NCBI GenBank assembly: GCA_963839645.1
Contig: CAWIVZ010000008.1
Span: 1,054,001-1,118,000 of the forward strand
Length of the DNA stretch: 64,000 nt
Source of the DNA: PALSA-911 sp963839645
GTDB lineage: Bacteria; Pseudomonadota; Alphaproteobacteria; Acetobacterales; Acetobacteraceae
Reading direction: 5' to 3'
Below the pieces are notes generated by a model. The model was not told where the DNA came from. It searched no databases and worked only from the letters and a program-made list of their open reading frames with translations. Each line of letters opens with the position of its first letter. Positions within the stretch are counted from its first letter, which is position 1. A program made the position numbers and the translations under genes. Shown in pieces: positions 16,726 to 27,706 of this stretch.

Positions 16726-18175
16726 GTGCTGAAGCCCCAGGCCTATACGTCGGACGGACAGTCGGCGTTCTTCGATGAAATGCTGGGTCTGGATGGCGCC
16801 CCGCGGCCGGCCTATGCCGAACTGGTGAAATGGCTCGGTTCGCAGTCGCGTTCGTCGTTCCGCCAGAAGCAGCAGGAGGCGGATGCGATCTTCCGCCGGC
16901 TGGGCATCACCTTCGCGGTCTATGGCGCGGCGGAGGCGAATGAGCGGGTCATTCCGTTCGACCTGATCCCGCGCATCATCTCCGCCGCCGAATGGCGCTT
17001 CCTGGAACGCGGGATCGAGCAGCGGGTGCGGGCGCTGAACGCCTTCCTGTACGATATCTACCACCGCCAGGAGATCGTCCGCGCCGGCAAGATCCCGTCC
17101 GAGATGGTCAACCAGAACGATGCGTTCCTGCCGGAAATGATGGGCTTCGATCCGCCCGGCAACGTCTATGCCCACATCATCGGCACCGACATCGTGCGTG
17201 CCGGGGAAAACGGCTTTTTCGTGCTGGAGGACAATCTGCGCACGCCGTCGGGTGTGTCCTACATGCTGGAAAACCGCGAAGCGATGATGCATCTGTTCCC
17301 CGAATTGTTCGCCGCCCACCGGGTGGCGCCGGTGGAACGCTATCCGGAATTGCTGCGCGAGACGCTCGCCAGCGTGCCGCCGCGCGACTGCGACGGCGAT
17401 CCGCGCATCGCGGTGCTGACGCCGGGCGTGTTCAACTCGGCCTATTTCGAGCACGCCTTCCTTGCCGACCAGATGGGCGTGGAACTGGTGCAGGGCAGCG
17501 ACCTGATCGTGGAGGACGGGGCGCTGTACATGCGCACCATCCACGGCAAGGAGCGTCTGCACGTGCTTTACCGCAGGCTGGACGACGCGTTCCTCGATCC
17601 GCTGAACTTCCGTCCGGACTTCGCTGCTGGGGGTGCCAGGGTTGTTCGACCTGTATCGCGCCGGCAAGGTCACCATCGTCAACGCCCCGGGCACCGGCAT
17701 CGCCGATGACAAGGCGGTCTATGCCTATGTGCCGGACATCGTGAAATTCTATACCGGCGAGAAGCCGATCCTGGAGAATGTGCAGACGTTCCGCTGCTCG
17801 ATCGACGAGGAGCGTGCCTATGTCCTGAACAATCTGCAGGACCTGGTGGTGAAGGAGGTGCATGGCTCCGGCGGCTACGGCATGCTGATCGGTCCGCACG
17901 CGAGCCGTACCGAACGCAACGACTTCGCCGAGCGGATCAAGGCCCGGCCGGCCAACTACATCGCCCAGCCGACGCTGGCGCTGTCCACCTGCCCGGCCTT
18001 CTGCCCGGAGGGGGTGGCGCCGCGCCATGTCGATCTGCGACCGTTCGTGCTGGTCGGCGACAAGGTGCGCGTGACGCCCGGGGGATTGACGCGGGTGGCG
18101 ATGAAGAAGGGCTCGCTGGTGGTCAATTCCAGCCAGGGCGGCGGAACCAAGGATACCTGGGTGCTGGAGGACTGA
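16726..18175 (+). CDS. Circularly permuted ATP-grasp protein (DUF404/DUF407), frameshifted
   Basis: The start is a GTG after TTGGAGA. The first frame covers about 300 residues (YDIYHRQEIVRAGKIP, then GTDIVRAGENGFFVLEDNLR and TPSGVSYMLENREAMM), and the second frame continues with DLYRAGKVTIVNAPGTGIAD and the C-terminal QDLVVKEVHGSGGYGMLIGP. Removing one T at 17620-17621 joins them into about 482 residues, the family's normal length. The family has a permuted ATP-grasp fold and is thought to form peptide or ester bonds, but no substrate is established. The next two genes are its usual partners, alpha-E and a transglutaminase-like protein, within 2 and 39 bp. Confidence 0.88.
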
Positions 18176-18177
18176 CG

Positions 18178-19122
18178 ATGCTGGGCCGGACTGCCTCCAA
18201 TCTGTTCTGGATGTCGCGCTACATGGAGCGGGCGGAGAATATCGCCCGGCTCACGGAAGTCGGGCATCGCATCTCCCTCACGCCCGATGTCGGGTCCGGC
18301 TATCGCGAGGACTGGCAATCGACCCTGGCCGCCGCGGGGTGCCTCGACATGTTCCGCAAGGGAACCTCCAAGCTGACGGCCGACTCGGTGCAGAAATTCC
18401 TGCTGTTCGACCGCAACAACCCGTCCTCGGTCGCGTCCTGCCTGGAGGCGGCGCGCCATAACGGGCGTTCCGTGCGCACCGCGCTGACGCGCGAGGTGTG
18501 GGAGGCGCTGAATTCCACCTGGATCGAATTCGGCACTTTCAAACCCGACGATCTCGGCCCCGGCCGGCTGCCGGAACTGCTGGACTGGGTGCGCGAGCGC
18601 TCGGCGCTGTTCCGCGGCGCGCTGCTGGGCACCCTGTTGCGCGACGAGGGCTATCATTTCTGCCAGCTCGGCGCGTTCATCGAACGCTCCGACAACACCG
18701 CCCGCATCCTGGACGTGAAGTACAACGTGCTGCTGCCGACCAACGAGGCCGCCGGCGGCGAGCGAAGCATCCATCAATGGGAAACGATCCTGCGATCGGT
18801 CTCCGCGCACCGGTCCTACCGACATGTCTACAAGGACCGCTACCGGCCCTCGAACGTGGCGGATTTCCTGATCCTGCGCCCGGAGATGCCGCGCAGCCTG
18901 CGGTTCTGCCAGGATTGGGTGGACCGGTCCCTGATCGCCCTGTCGGAGATGACCGGCGGCGGCGCAGCCTGCCTGGCCTTGTCGCGCGAGACCAGCGCGA
19001 AGCTGCGCGCCTGCGGCGTCCCGGCGATATTCCGCATGGGCTTGCACGAGTTCCTGACCGAGTTCCTGAACCGAACCGCTTCCACCGCGGATGCGCTGGC
19101 GGCGGATTATTACTTCAACTGA
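18178..19122 (+). CDS. Alpha-E domain protein (DUF403)
   Basis: This 314-residue, mostly helical protein starts with LGRTASNLFWMSRYMERAEN, the hallmark of the alpha-E family, and contains EGYHFCQLGAFIERSDNTAR and HRSYRHVYKDRYRP. Its function is unknown. It is nearly always next to the circularly permuted ATP-grasp gene, here two bases after its stop, so the two very likely act together. Confidence 0.9.
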   Translation: MLGRTASNLFWMSRYMERAENIARLTEVGHRISLTPDVGSGYREDWQSTLAAAGCLDMFRKGTSKLTADSVQKFLLFDRNNPSSVASCLEAARHNGRSVRTALTREVWEALNSTWIEFGTFKPDDLGPGRLPELLDWVRERSALFRGALLGTLLRDEGYHFCQLGAFIERSDNTARILDVKYNVLLPTNEAAGGERSIHQWETILRSVSAHRSYRHVYKDRYRPSNVADFLILRPEMPRSLRFCQDWVDRSLIALSEMTGGGAACLALSRETSAKLRACGVPAIFRMGLHEFLTEFLNRTASTADALAADYYFN

Positions 19123-19161
19123 GCACCGAGTTTCTCGCTCCCCAGGCGGACGATTTCATCC

Positions 19162-19998
19162 ATGCGGATCGCGATCACCCATATCAGCGAATACAGCTAC
19201 GACGGCCCTCCGGCCCCGACGGTGCAGGCGCTGCGGCTGACCCCGGCGCCGGTCAAGGGCCAGACATTGCTGTCCTGGAAGATCGAGGCGCCGGGCTATG
19301 CAGGCGCGTGTTCCTATACCGACGGCTTCGGCAACCGGGTGGACCTGGTGTCGGCGCCGGGCGATCTCAGCCTGGTGCGGGTGGTCGCCGAGGGGGAGGT
19401 GGAGACCACGGATACCGGCGGTGTGGTCGGCTGGACCGGTGAAGCGGTGGCGCCAGGGGCGTTTCTGCGCGTCAGCCCGGTCACGGCGCTGAGCCCGGAA
19501 ATCAAGGCGCTTGCCGAGGCGGTCCGCAAAGCCGACCGGCTGTCCACGCTGCACGCGCTGATGGAGGCGGTGCATGAGCGCGTCGCGTATGTGGGCGACA
19601 GCACGGACGCCCACACCACGGCGGCGGCGGCGTTCCTGGAAGGGCGCGGCGTCTGCCAGGACCACGCCCATATCTTCATCACCGCTGCCCGCAGCCTGGG
19701 CATTCCCGCGCGCTACGTCACCGGCTACCTGCTGCTGGAGGATGGTTCGGACGCGCCGGCGCATCATGCCTGGGCCGAGGCGCTGGTGGAGGATATCGGC
19801 TGGGTCGGCTTCGACGCCGCGAATTGCCTGTGTCCGACGGAATTCTACGTGCGCCTGGGCGCCGGGCTGGATGCCGCTTCCGCCGCGCCGATCCGCGGGG
19901 TGCGGCGGGGTGCCGGCGGCGAGAGCCTGAAAGTGGACGTGGCCGTGCGCGACCTGGGCCAGCCCGAGGGCCAGTCCCAGAGCCAGTCCCAGCAATAG
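19162..19998 (+). CDS. Transglutaminase-like protein of the ATP-grasp/alpha-E cluster
   Basis: This 278-residue protein has the bacterial transglutaminase N-terminal domain (ITHISEYSYDGPPAPTVQAL) followed by the catalytic core. The nucleophile cysteine lies in GRGVCQDHAHIFITAARSLG, the histidine in HHAWAEALVEDIGW, and the aspartate in the following GFDAAN, so the papain-like triad is intact. No signal peptide is visible, pointing to a cytoplasmic amidase, protease or amide-forming enzyme. It ends in a Gln/Ser repeat (SQSQSQQ). It closes the three-gene cluster. Confidence 0.9.
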   Translation: MRIAITHISEYSYDGPPAPTVQALRLTPAPVKGQTLLSWKIEAPGYAGACSYTDGFGNRVDLVSAPGDLSLVRVVAEGEVETTDTGGVVGWTGEAVAPGAFLRVSPVTALSPEIKALAEAVRKADRLSTLHALMEAVHERVAYVGDSTDAHTTAAAAFLEGRGVCQDHAHIFITAARSLGIPARYVTGYLLLEDGSDAPAHHAWAEALVEDIGWVGFDAANCLCPTEFYVRLGAGLDAASAAPIRGVRRGAGGESLKVDVAVRDLGQPEGQSQSQSQQ

Positions 19999-20028
19999 GC
20001 GAGGCGCGTCACGGCGGCGGCGGCTGCC

Positions 20029-21219
<1,191 letters not shown>

Positions 21220-21458
21220 AACCCTGCGATCCCTGATTCGTTCCGTTGAGGCGATTTGCAAGCCATGACCGGCACCGCGATAGCGGAAGGAACAGCCTGG
21301 CCCGGCTCGATTGACGTACCGAAAGCATGACTCCAATACTAGCCGGTAGGCAAGGCACGGGGGACGACAGCGCGGGGCAAGCCCGCCGGGCAGGAAAATT
21401 TCGCACTTTCAACCATCCAACCCCCATCGTCGGCCATCGCAACAGCCTGGAGTAGATC

Positions 21459-22241
21459 GTGACCGAACCCGAAACGCTCACCGTTGACGTCAACGGCTTC
21501 CCGACGCGCGTCTGGCGCAAGGGGAGCGGCCCGAAGATCGGCTTCCTCGCCGGCTTTGGCGGCCTGCCGCGCTGGGTGCCGTTCCTGGACCGGCTGGCCG
21601 AGAGCCGCACGGTGATCGTTCCCTCCCTGCCCGGCTTTCCCGGTGGCGACCGCGGGCATACGGCGCTGGACAACCATCTGGACTGGGTGCTCGCGGTGCA
21701 CCAGACCCTGACCAAGGCGGAACTGATCGGCGCGGACCTCGCCGGCAGCTCGGTCGGCGCGGCGATGGCGATCGAGGTCGCGGCGATCTGGCCGAGCGCG
21801 GTTCGGCGGCTGGCGGTGATCGCGCCGTTCGGCATGTTCGACGACAAGAACCCGCCGACCGATCCCTGGGCCCAGCGCGGCGATAACGTGCCTGGGCTGA
21901 TGACGCACGACGCCGAGATCTACACGGCGCTGAAGGCGATGCCGGAAGGGGCGAATTCGATCGAATGGCCGATCGAGCAGACCCGTGCCAGCGAGGCCGC
22001 CGCGCGCATCTTCTGGCCGCTGGGCAATACGAGGGTGGAGAAACGCCTCGGGCTGATCTCCGCGCCGACGCTGCTGATCTGGGGCGAGCACGACAGGATC
22101 ATGCCGCGCGGCTATGCCGCGCGCTTCGCCGGCAAGATCGGCGGCAAGACCGAGACCCGGATCATCTCCGGCGCCGGCCATCTGGCCGAGCTCGACAAGC
22201 CCGACGACGTCGCCGCCGCCATCCTCGCCTTCACCGCATAA
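21459..22241 (+). CDS. Alpha/beta hydrolase
   Basis: This 260-residue hydrolase has a core alpha/beta fold with GFGGLPRWVPFLDRLAE before the oxyanion region, a nucleophile elbow in ADLAGSSVGAAMAIEV (GSSVG), the acidic residue in LIWGEHDRIMP and the catalytic His in SGAGHLAELDKP. No signal peptide is seen. The substrate is unknown. It is followed 15 bp later by a second hydrolase gene in the same direction, so both are probably co-transcribed. Confidence 0.85.
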   Translation: MTEPETLTVDVNGFPTRVWRKGSGPKIGFLAGFGGLPRWVPFLDRLAESRTVIVPSLPGFPGGDRGHTALDNHLDWVLAVHQTLTKAELIGADLAGSSVGAAMAIEVAAIWPSAVRRLAVIAPFGMFDDKNPPTDPWAQRGDNVPGLMTHDAEIYTALKAMPEGANSIEWPIEQTRASEAAARIFWPLGNTRVEKRLGLISAPTLLIWGEHDRIMPRGYAARFAGKIGGKTETRIISGAGHLAELDKPDDVAAAILAFTA

Positions 22242-22256
22242 ACGGAGCCCCACGAC

Positions 22257-23195
22257 ATGACGCTCGATCCGGAAGTCGACATCCTTCTCGACCTGATCAA
22301 GGCCGCCGGCCGCCCGGCGCTGGACAGCCTGCCGCCGCCGGAAGCGCGGGAGGCCTACAAGGCCGGCCGCACCGTGCTGCAGCCGGCGCCGTCCGAGGTC
22401 GCCTCCGTGCGCGACCTGACCATCCCCGGCCCGGGGGGCGCGATCCCCGCCCGGCTGTATCGCGGCATCGACACGCTGGCCGGCACCAAGCTGCCTTGCC
22501 TGGTCTACTATCACGGCGGCGGCTGGGTGATCGGCGACATCGAATCGCATGACGTGATCTGCCGGCGACTGGCCAACGACGCCAATTGCGCGGTGCTGTC
22601 GGTGGATTATCGCCTGGCCCCCGAGCACAAATTCCCCGCCGCCTTCGACGACGCGGTGGCCGCGATGCGCTTCGCGGTGGATCATCCCGGCGAACTCGGC
22701 ATCGACCCGAACAAGGTCGCGGTCGGCGGCGACAGCGCCGGCGGCAATCTCGCCGCCGCCGCCGCGCTGGCCGCGCGCGATGCCGGGCTGGCGCTGACCA
22801 ATCAGGTGCTGATCTATCCGGCCACCGACATGGCCATGACGCTGGATTCCTATCGCCGCGTCACCGAGGGCTACCCGCTGGTGGCGCGGACGATGACCTG
22901 GTTCATCAACCACTACCTCAACAACGAGGCGGAGAAGCACGACTGGCGCGCCTCGCCGCTGCGCGCCGCCACCCTGCGCGGCACCGCGCCGGCGATCGTG
23001 ATCGTCGCGGCGCATGACCCGTTGTGCGATGACGGGCTGGCCTATGCCAAGCGGCTGGAACAGGAAGGCGTGCACGTGACCAGCAGCTATTTCAGCGGCC
23101 AGCTGCATGGTTTCGTTTCGATGGGCAAGATGCTGCGCGCGGCGGATACGGCATTGCAGATGATCGCGGTGTCGTTGCGCCAGGCCTGGACCTGA
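22257..23195 (+). CDS. HSL-family (type IV) esterase/lipase
   Basis: This 312-residue esterase has the hormone-sensitive lipase signature HGGGWVIGDIESHD, the nucleophile in GGDSAGGNLAAAAALAA, the acid in AAHDPLCDDGLAYAKRL and the histidine in GQLHGFVSM. These residues are all present and correctly spaced. Family members hydrolyse short acyl esters. It is paired with the preceding alpha/beta hydrolase gene. Confidence 0.92.
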   Translation: MTLDPEVDILLDLIKAAGRPALDSLPPPEAREAYKAGRTVLQPAPSEVASVRDLTIPGPGGAIPARLYRGIDTLAGTKLPCLVYYHGGGWVIGDIESHDVICRRLANDANCAVLSVDYRLAPEHKFPAAFDDAVAAMRFAVDHPGELGIDPNKVAVGGDSAGGNLAAAAALAARDAGLALTNQVLIYPATDMAMTLDSYRRVTEGYPLVARTMTWFINHYLNNEAEKHDWRASPLRAATLRGTAPAIVIVAAHDPLCDDGLAYAKRLEQEGVHVTSSYFSGQLHGFVSMGKMLRAADTALQMIAVSLRQAWT

Positions 23196-23209
23196 GCGAG
23201 TAGGCACGA

Positions 23210-23665
23210 TCAGGGAGCGTCGCGCCACATCTTGGCGCGTTGGCGCACCGGATCCAGCAGCGACCAGTCGCCCTGTTCCACGACATGCCCCTTCGGAAAG
23301 GGCGGGCGCGGCTCCATGTTGAGCGAGCGCATCACCCGGTCGTCGCGGTAGTAACATTGCAGGATCACCCGCGAGAGGGTGGCGACCGGTGTTCCGCCCT
23401 CGGCGCGGAAGGCCGCCGCCACCTCTTGCTGCCGGGTCTTGGGAAGCGCGTCGAACCGGCCGCCGGCCAGCGTGTCGAGCCGCGCCAGCGCCTCGCGTAC
23501 CGCTTGGGCGTCGCGCCCGAGGGTCTTCAGCATGTCCGCGAGGATCGCCGGGTCGTCGGCGGCCGGCACGTTGTACTCGGCGCTGGCGGGGATCATCAGC
23601 GCGGCGACGCAGGCCAGGGTGCGCTGCTGTTCGGGGGCCAGGCCCTGGGTATCGGTTTGGGACAT
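23210..23665 (-). CDS. Gluconate 2-dehydrogenase subunit 3-like small subunit of the GMC oxidoreductase
   Basis: This 151-residue protein belongs to the gluconate 2-dehydrogenase subunit 3 family, the small partner of membrane-associated GMC dehydrogenases. The segment TLACVAALMIPASAEYNVPAADD and the C-terminal CYYRDDRVMRSLNMEPRPPF are typical. Unlike many members it shows no obvious twin-arginine signal at the start chosen here (MSQTDTQGLAPEQQ), so export may depend on the large subunit or another signal. It starts seven bases after the GMC gene, so the pair is one operon. Confidence 0.8.
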   Translation of the reverse strand: MSQTDTQGLAPEQQRTLACVAALMIPASAEYNVPAADDPAILADMLKTLGRDAQAVREALARLDTLAGGRFDALPKTRQQEVAAAFRAEGGTPVATLSRVILQCYYRDDRVMRSLNMEPRPPFPKGHVVEQGDWSLLDPVRQRAKMWRDAP

Positions 23666-23672
23666 CGTTTCC

Positions 23673-25271
23673 TCAATCGAACAAGGTGGCCAGGCGCTGC
23701 TTGATGCTGTCGGCGATGTAGAGCGCCAGCGCCTGGATGGTGGAGGTAGGGTTCGCGCCGCCGGAGGTGACGAAGATGGAGCCGTCGACGATGAACAGGT
23801 TGCGCACGTCGTGGCAGCGGCCCCATTCATTGACCACCGAGCGTTCGGGATCGGTGCCCATCCGCGCGGTGCCGAGCAAGTGCCAACCGCCATAGGCGAT
23901 GGGGCTCTCGTAGCCCACATCGTAGGCGCCGGCGGCGCGCAGGATCTCCGTGCCTCGGGCCATGGCATGATCGAGCATGCGCCGGCTGTTCTCGCTCAGC
24001 CGGTAGTCGATCCGGGGGGCGGGAATGCCGTGCCCGTCCTTCAGCACCGGATCGAGCGTGACGGTGTTGTGTTCCTCCGGCAGGTCCTCGCAGATCGCCA
24101 CCATGCCCATGCGATGGTTGTGCATGCGGCGATAGACGCGATGGTGGTCCTCGCCCCAGGGCAGCCGGCCGGTCGCCATGCCCTGCACCGCATCCGTGAT
24201 GGCGCCGGCGCCGCGGCCGAACTGGTAGGTGTAGCCGCGCAGGAAGCCGCGCGCGGCGTCGGTCTCGTAGAATTCCTGGCTCCACAGGCACAGCGGCGGG
24301 CCGCGATAGCCGTCGGTTTCCGGCTCGAAATAGCCGTAGATGCTGGCGTAGGGGTGGAACATCAGATTCTTGCCGACGAGGCCGCTGGAATTGGCCAGGC
24401 CGTTGGGAAAGCGGGCGGAGGCGGAGTTGAGCAGCAGCCGCGGCGTGCCGACGCCGTTGCAGGCGATGATGACCATCTCGGCGGCCTGGAACCGCTGCAC
24501 GCCCTCGGCGTCGTAGTAGATCGCGCCCGAAGCCATGCCCTGCTCGTTGGTGGTGATCTCGCGCACCCGGCAGCGGGTGCGCAGTTCCACCCCCGCCCGG
24601 ATCGCCTGCGGCCAATAGGTGATGTCGGTGCTGGCCTTCGCCCCCTGGGCGCAGCCGTACATGCAATGGCCGAGATTGATGCAGCGCGCCCTTCCCTCAT
24701 AGTCGGTGGTGGCCAGCGTGCTGTCGGACGGCCACCAGTGCCAGCCGAGGTCGTTCATCGCCCGGCCCAGCATCTGGCCGGAACGGCCGAGCGGCAGCGG
24801 CGGCATCGGTGGCTGCTTGGCCGGATAGGCGGGATCGCCGGCCAGACCGGAGACGCCCGTCATGCGGTCGTTCTCGGCGAAGAACGGTTCCAGCGTGGCA
24901 TAGTCGACCGGCCAGTCATCGGCCACCCCGTCGAGCGAGCGGACGCGGAAATCGGACGGGTGCAGGCGGGGGAAGTGGCCGGCATAGAGGATGGTGCCGC
25001 CGCCGACGCCGTTGAAGTTGACCACCTTGATCGGCGAGTTGTCGTCGTTGATCGGGTAGTCCGTCGGCCGCGCCCGGCGGTTCGGACTGATGGCGAAATC
25101 GCTCTGCTGGCGCGCCTCCCAGTCCCGCCCGTTGCTCGGGTAGTCGGTGGGCTTCATCCAGTCGCCCTGCTCCAGGCAGACGATACGCATCTTCGTCTCG
25201 GCCAGGCTCCACGCCACCGCCGCGCCGGAAGCGCCGGAGCCGATGATCAGCACATCCACGACATCGCCCAT
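23673..25271 (-). CDS. GMC family FAD-dependent oxidoreductase
   Basis: This 532-residue dehydrogenase of the glucose-methanol-choline family carries the FAD-binding start VDVLIIGSGASGAAVAWSLA and the second conserved motif VVNFNGVGGGTILYAGHFPR. The C-terminal catalytic block is GGWHLLGTARMGTDPERSVV and DGSIFVTSGGANPTSTIQAL, with the expected His and Asn. The variant with a gluconate-dehydrogenase-like small subunit typically oxidises sugars or polyols and passes electrons to a cytochrome or quinone. The start was set at MGDVVDV, just before the FAD motif. It follows the GH38 mannosidase gene on the same strand and may oxidise a sugar released there; that link is inference. Confidence 0.9.
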   Translation of the reverse strand: MGDVVDVLIIGSGASGAAVAWSLAETKMRIVCLEQGDWMKPTDYPSNGRDWEARQQSDFAISPNRRARPTDYPINDDNSPIKVVNFNGVGGGTILYAGHFPRLHPSDFRVRSLDGVADDWPVDYATLEPFFAENDRMTGVSGLAGDPAYPAKQPPMPPLPLGRSGQMLGRAMNDLGWHWWPSDSTLATTDYEGRARCINLGHCMYGCAQGAKASTDITYWPQAIRAGVELRTRCRVREITTNEQGMASGAIYYDAEGVQRFQAAEMVIIACNGVGTPRLLLNSASARFPNGLANSSGLVGKNLMFHPYASIYGYFEPETDGYRGPPLCLWSQEFYETDAARGFLRGYTYQFGRGAGAITDAVQGMATGRLPWGEDHHRVYRRMHNHRMGMVAICEDLPEEHNTVTLDPVLKDGHGIPAPRIDYRLSENSRRMLDHAMARGTEILRAAGAYDVGYESPIAYGGWHLLGTARMGTDPERSVVNEWGRCHDVRNLFIVDGSIFVTSGGANPTSTIQALALYIADSIKQRLATLFD

Positions 25272-25418
25272 TCCGCGCCCCCGGATCGTTTTCCCCGGCC
25301 GTAGTCGATGCCCGGGCGGGAGGCTTGTCAACGCCTGCCCCGCCGGTCTGGCCTGCTTGCCGATCACCGCGGATGCCGACCATTCCGTTGGCAACCATAA
25401 GGTCCGCGATCAGCGCGT

Positions 25419-27573
25419 TCACGGGAGCGGACGCTCGACCCCTTCGGTGCGGTCGAAGGTGATCAGCGGCTGGGCCATGCGCCTTGCCGCGATGTCCAGC
25501 GCGGCGTCGGGCAGCGCTCACGCCGGCATGCAGTTCGAAGCTCATCTCGTGCACGCCCTGATCGGTGTAGGTGTCGCGGCCGTGGTAGACCGGCGCGTCG
25601 ATGCCCTGCCAGGCCATGCGGGGGCTGCGCAGCAGCGTCCATCGCCAGGCTGCGCCGTCGGCGCTGAGGCTGTAGGCGTCCTGGGTGAGCAGCGCCAGGT
25701 CGACATCCCGGAAGCTGAGACGGGACCAGCCCTGCACCGGGTATTCGGTCGTCGAAAGCGGGCGCCGGATCGCGCCGCCGGGGACGGCGTCCGTGCGGCG
25801 ATTCGGGACGTGGGCCAGGTGGATGCCGAGTTGCAGCAGGGTGAGGCGTTCGTCGAAGTTGATCTCCAGATGCAGAAAGACCCGCGGATCGTTGCGCTGC
25901 AGGCGGAGGGTCCAGCGCAGGCGCGAGCTGCCGATCCGGTGCTGCATGCGCACGCTCGCGCGCAGCGGACCGGCCTCCTCCACCTCCCAAACACCGCCGG
26001 CGAGCGTGGCGGCGAGCGGTTCGGTCCAGCTTTCGGTCGTGGAGCCCCAGGTGTCGGTGTGGTCGTGGCGCAGTTGCAGCACCATGCCGGGGGCCGCCAG
26101 CAGGGGGCGGCCATCGAAGTTGATGCCGGAAATCCCGGTGGGTCCGAGCGCCAGGGCGAGCCGGGAGTTGGCAAGGCGCACCGGGGAGACCGCGAGATCG
26201 GTGGCGGTGTCCGCGATGGCCGGCGGCGGAGCCTTGCGCAGCCGCAGCGTTGTCGCGGCGCGGGGCGGAATGCGGGCCGGGAACAGCAGGCGCGGGATGC
26301 GTTGCATGGCATCCGGCTGGACCTGCTGGAACGGCACCGGCGTGCCGTCCGCGCCGGCCAGGGACCGGTCCCGCCAGAGGTCGTAATCGAGCCAGGTTTC
26401 GCATTCGACGAGGCCGTCAAACGGCGCGTCGTCGGTGTTGATGACCACGATCTCGGGCTCAGGGCATGGCGGCAGGACGCGATGCGACCAGGCTCGCGTG
26501 GTGTCGAGCAGGACCTCCTCGGCAGCGATGCGGGCACGGCCCTGCATGGCGCGGCAACTGGCCCAGGCCGAGGGCGTGGCGGTGCCGGTGACGATATCGT
26601 GAAAGCCGGTGAACAGCAGGTCGTTCCAGGCGGTATCGATCTTCGCCAGATGCCGCGAGCGCCCGTCAGGGTCGGTCGCGAATGCGACGGTCGCGCGTTC
26701 GGCCTGGTCCAGCAGGTGCTCGCCGTGGCGCTGGGCGCGCTTGATGTCGCCCATGGCGCTGTAGCAGCCGGGAAAGCAGTGCTGCAGTTCGCCCTCGACC
26801 AGCGGCAGGGTGTCGTGGTTCGGGGCGATCGCGTCGAAGAAGGCCTGCGGGGTGGAGAGGCGCAATTCGATGCCGGGGAAGGCCGTGCGGTGCTCCAGGA
26901 TCCAGTCGAGCTGCAGACGGGTCGGGCCGCCGCCGTGATCGCCAACGCCGTAGAAGCACATGGTGTGGCCGAGCGCGGGATCGGCGTGGGCAAGCGCCTG
27001 CAGGATGTGATCGTGCAGGTCGGGCAGGCTGTAGGCGTAGCCGGGGATGATGCGAAAGGCCGGCAGTTGGGCGCCGCCCGCGCCGCGCCAGCGGAAGGCG
27101 GCATGGGGGATATCCATCTGGTTCGGACCGGGGCGGCCGAGGACATAGGCGGTATAGCCGTGTTCGGCGAGCAGGTCGGGCAGGAAGGCCGGATGGCCGA
27201 AGCTGTCGATGTTGTAGCCGATGCGGGGCCGGACACCGAGACGGTCCCGGAACCAGGCCTGGCCGTGGCGGATCTGCCGGCGCAGGGCCATTTCGGTGGG
27301 CAGGTTGAGGTCGGGCTGGACATAGGTGCCGCCGACGATGAACCAGCGACCCTCGGCAACCAGCGTGCGTATGCGGGCGAACAGGCCGGGGCGAAGGCGT
27401 TCGGCCTGCTGGTAGAGCCAGGCCTCGCCGCAGGTGAATTGAAAGCCCGGGTATTCGTCGCAGCGGTCGGCGGCGGCGGACAGCGTCGCCAGCGCTTCGT
27501 CGACGCCGGCCTGCCAGCCCCAGAGCCAGACCGGGTCGATATGGGCGTTGCCGATCATGTGCACGATGGTCAT
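25419..27573 (-). CDS. GH38 alpha-mannosidase, frameshifted near its 3' end
   Basis: The protein starts MTIVHMIGNAHIDPVWLWGW, where His and Asp bind the catalytic zinc. IGYNIDSFGHPAFLPDLLAEHG contains the catalytic nucleophile Asp, and further GH38 landmarks include GGTYVQPDLNLPTEMAL and YGVGDHGGGPT. The C-terminal beta-sandwich follows from about residue 400. One extra base at about 25513-25524 diverts the frame after MSFELHAGV; correcting it restores the end LPDAALDIAARRMAQPLITF and a stop at 25419, giving about 717 residues. It should cleave alpha-mannosyl residues, probably in the cytoplasm because no signal is visible. It is divergent from an alpha-galactosidase gene. Confidence 0.88.
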
Positions 27574-27706
27574 CGGGGCCGGTCCTTGCAATTCGGGCGG
27601 GATCGCACGCCCCGGTTCGCATCAGCCCGTCGATCACGGGTTTCTGTCAACTCCGATCCGTGTTCCACATGGGAGGTCCATATTGGGGACGCAGGGGAGA
27701 GAGACG

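Noticed and set aside
23379..25304. A 641-codon open frame antisense to the GMC gene
   Set aside because: It shows no family motif. The GMC oxidoreductase on the other strand is clear.
24916..25418. Continuation of the GH38 frame into the GMC gene
   Set aside because: It arises from the apparent one-base frameshift. The corrected GH38 frame stops at 25419, upstream of the GMC start.
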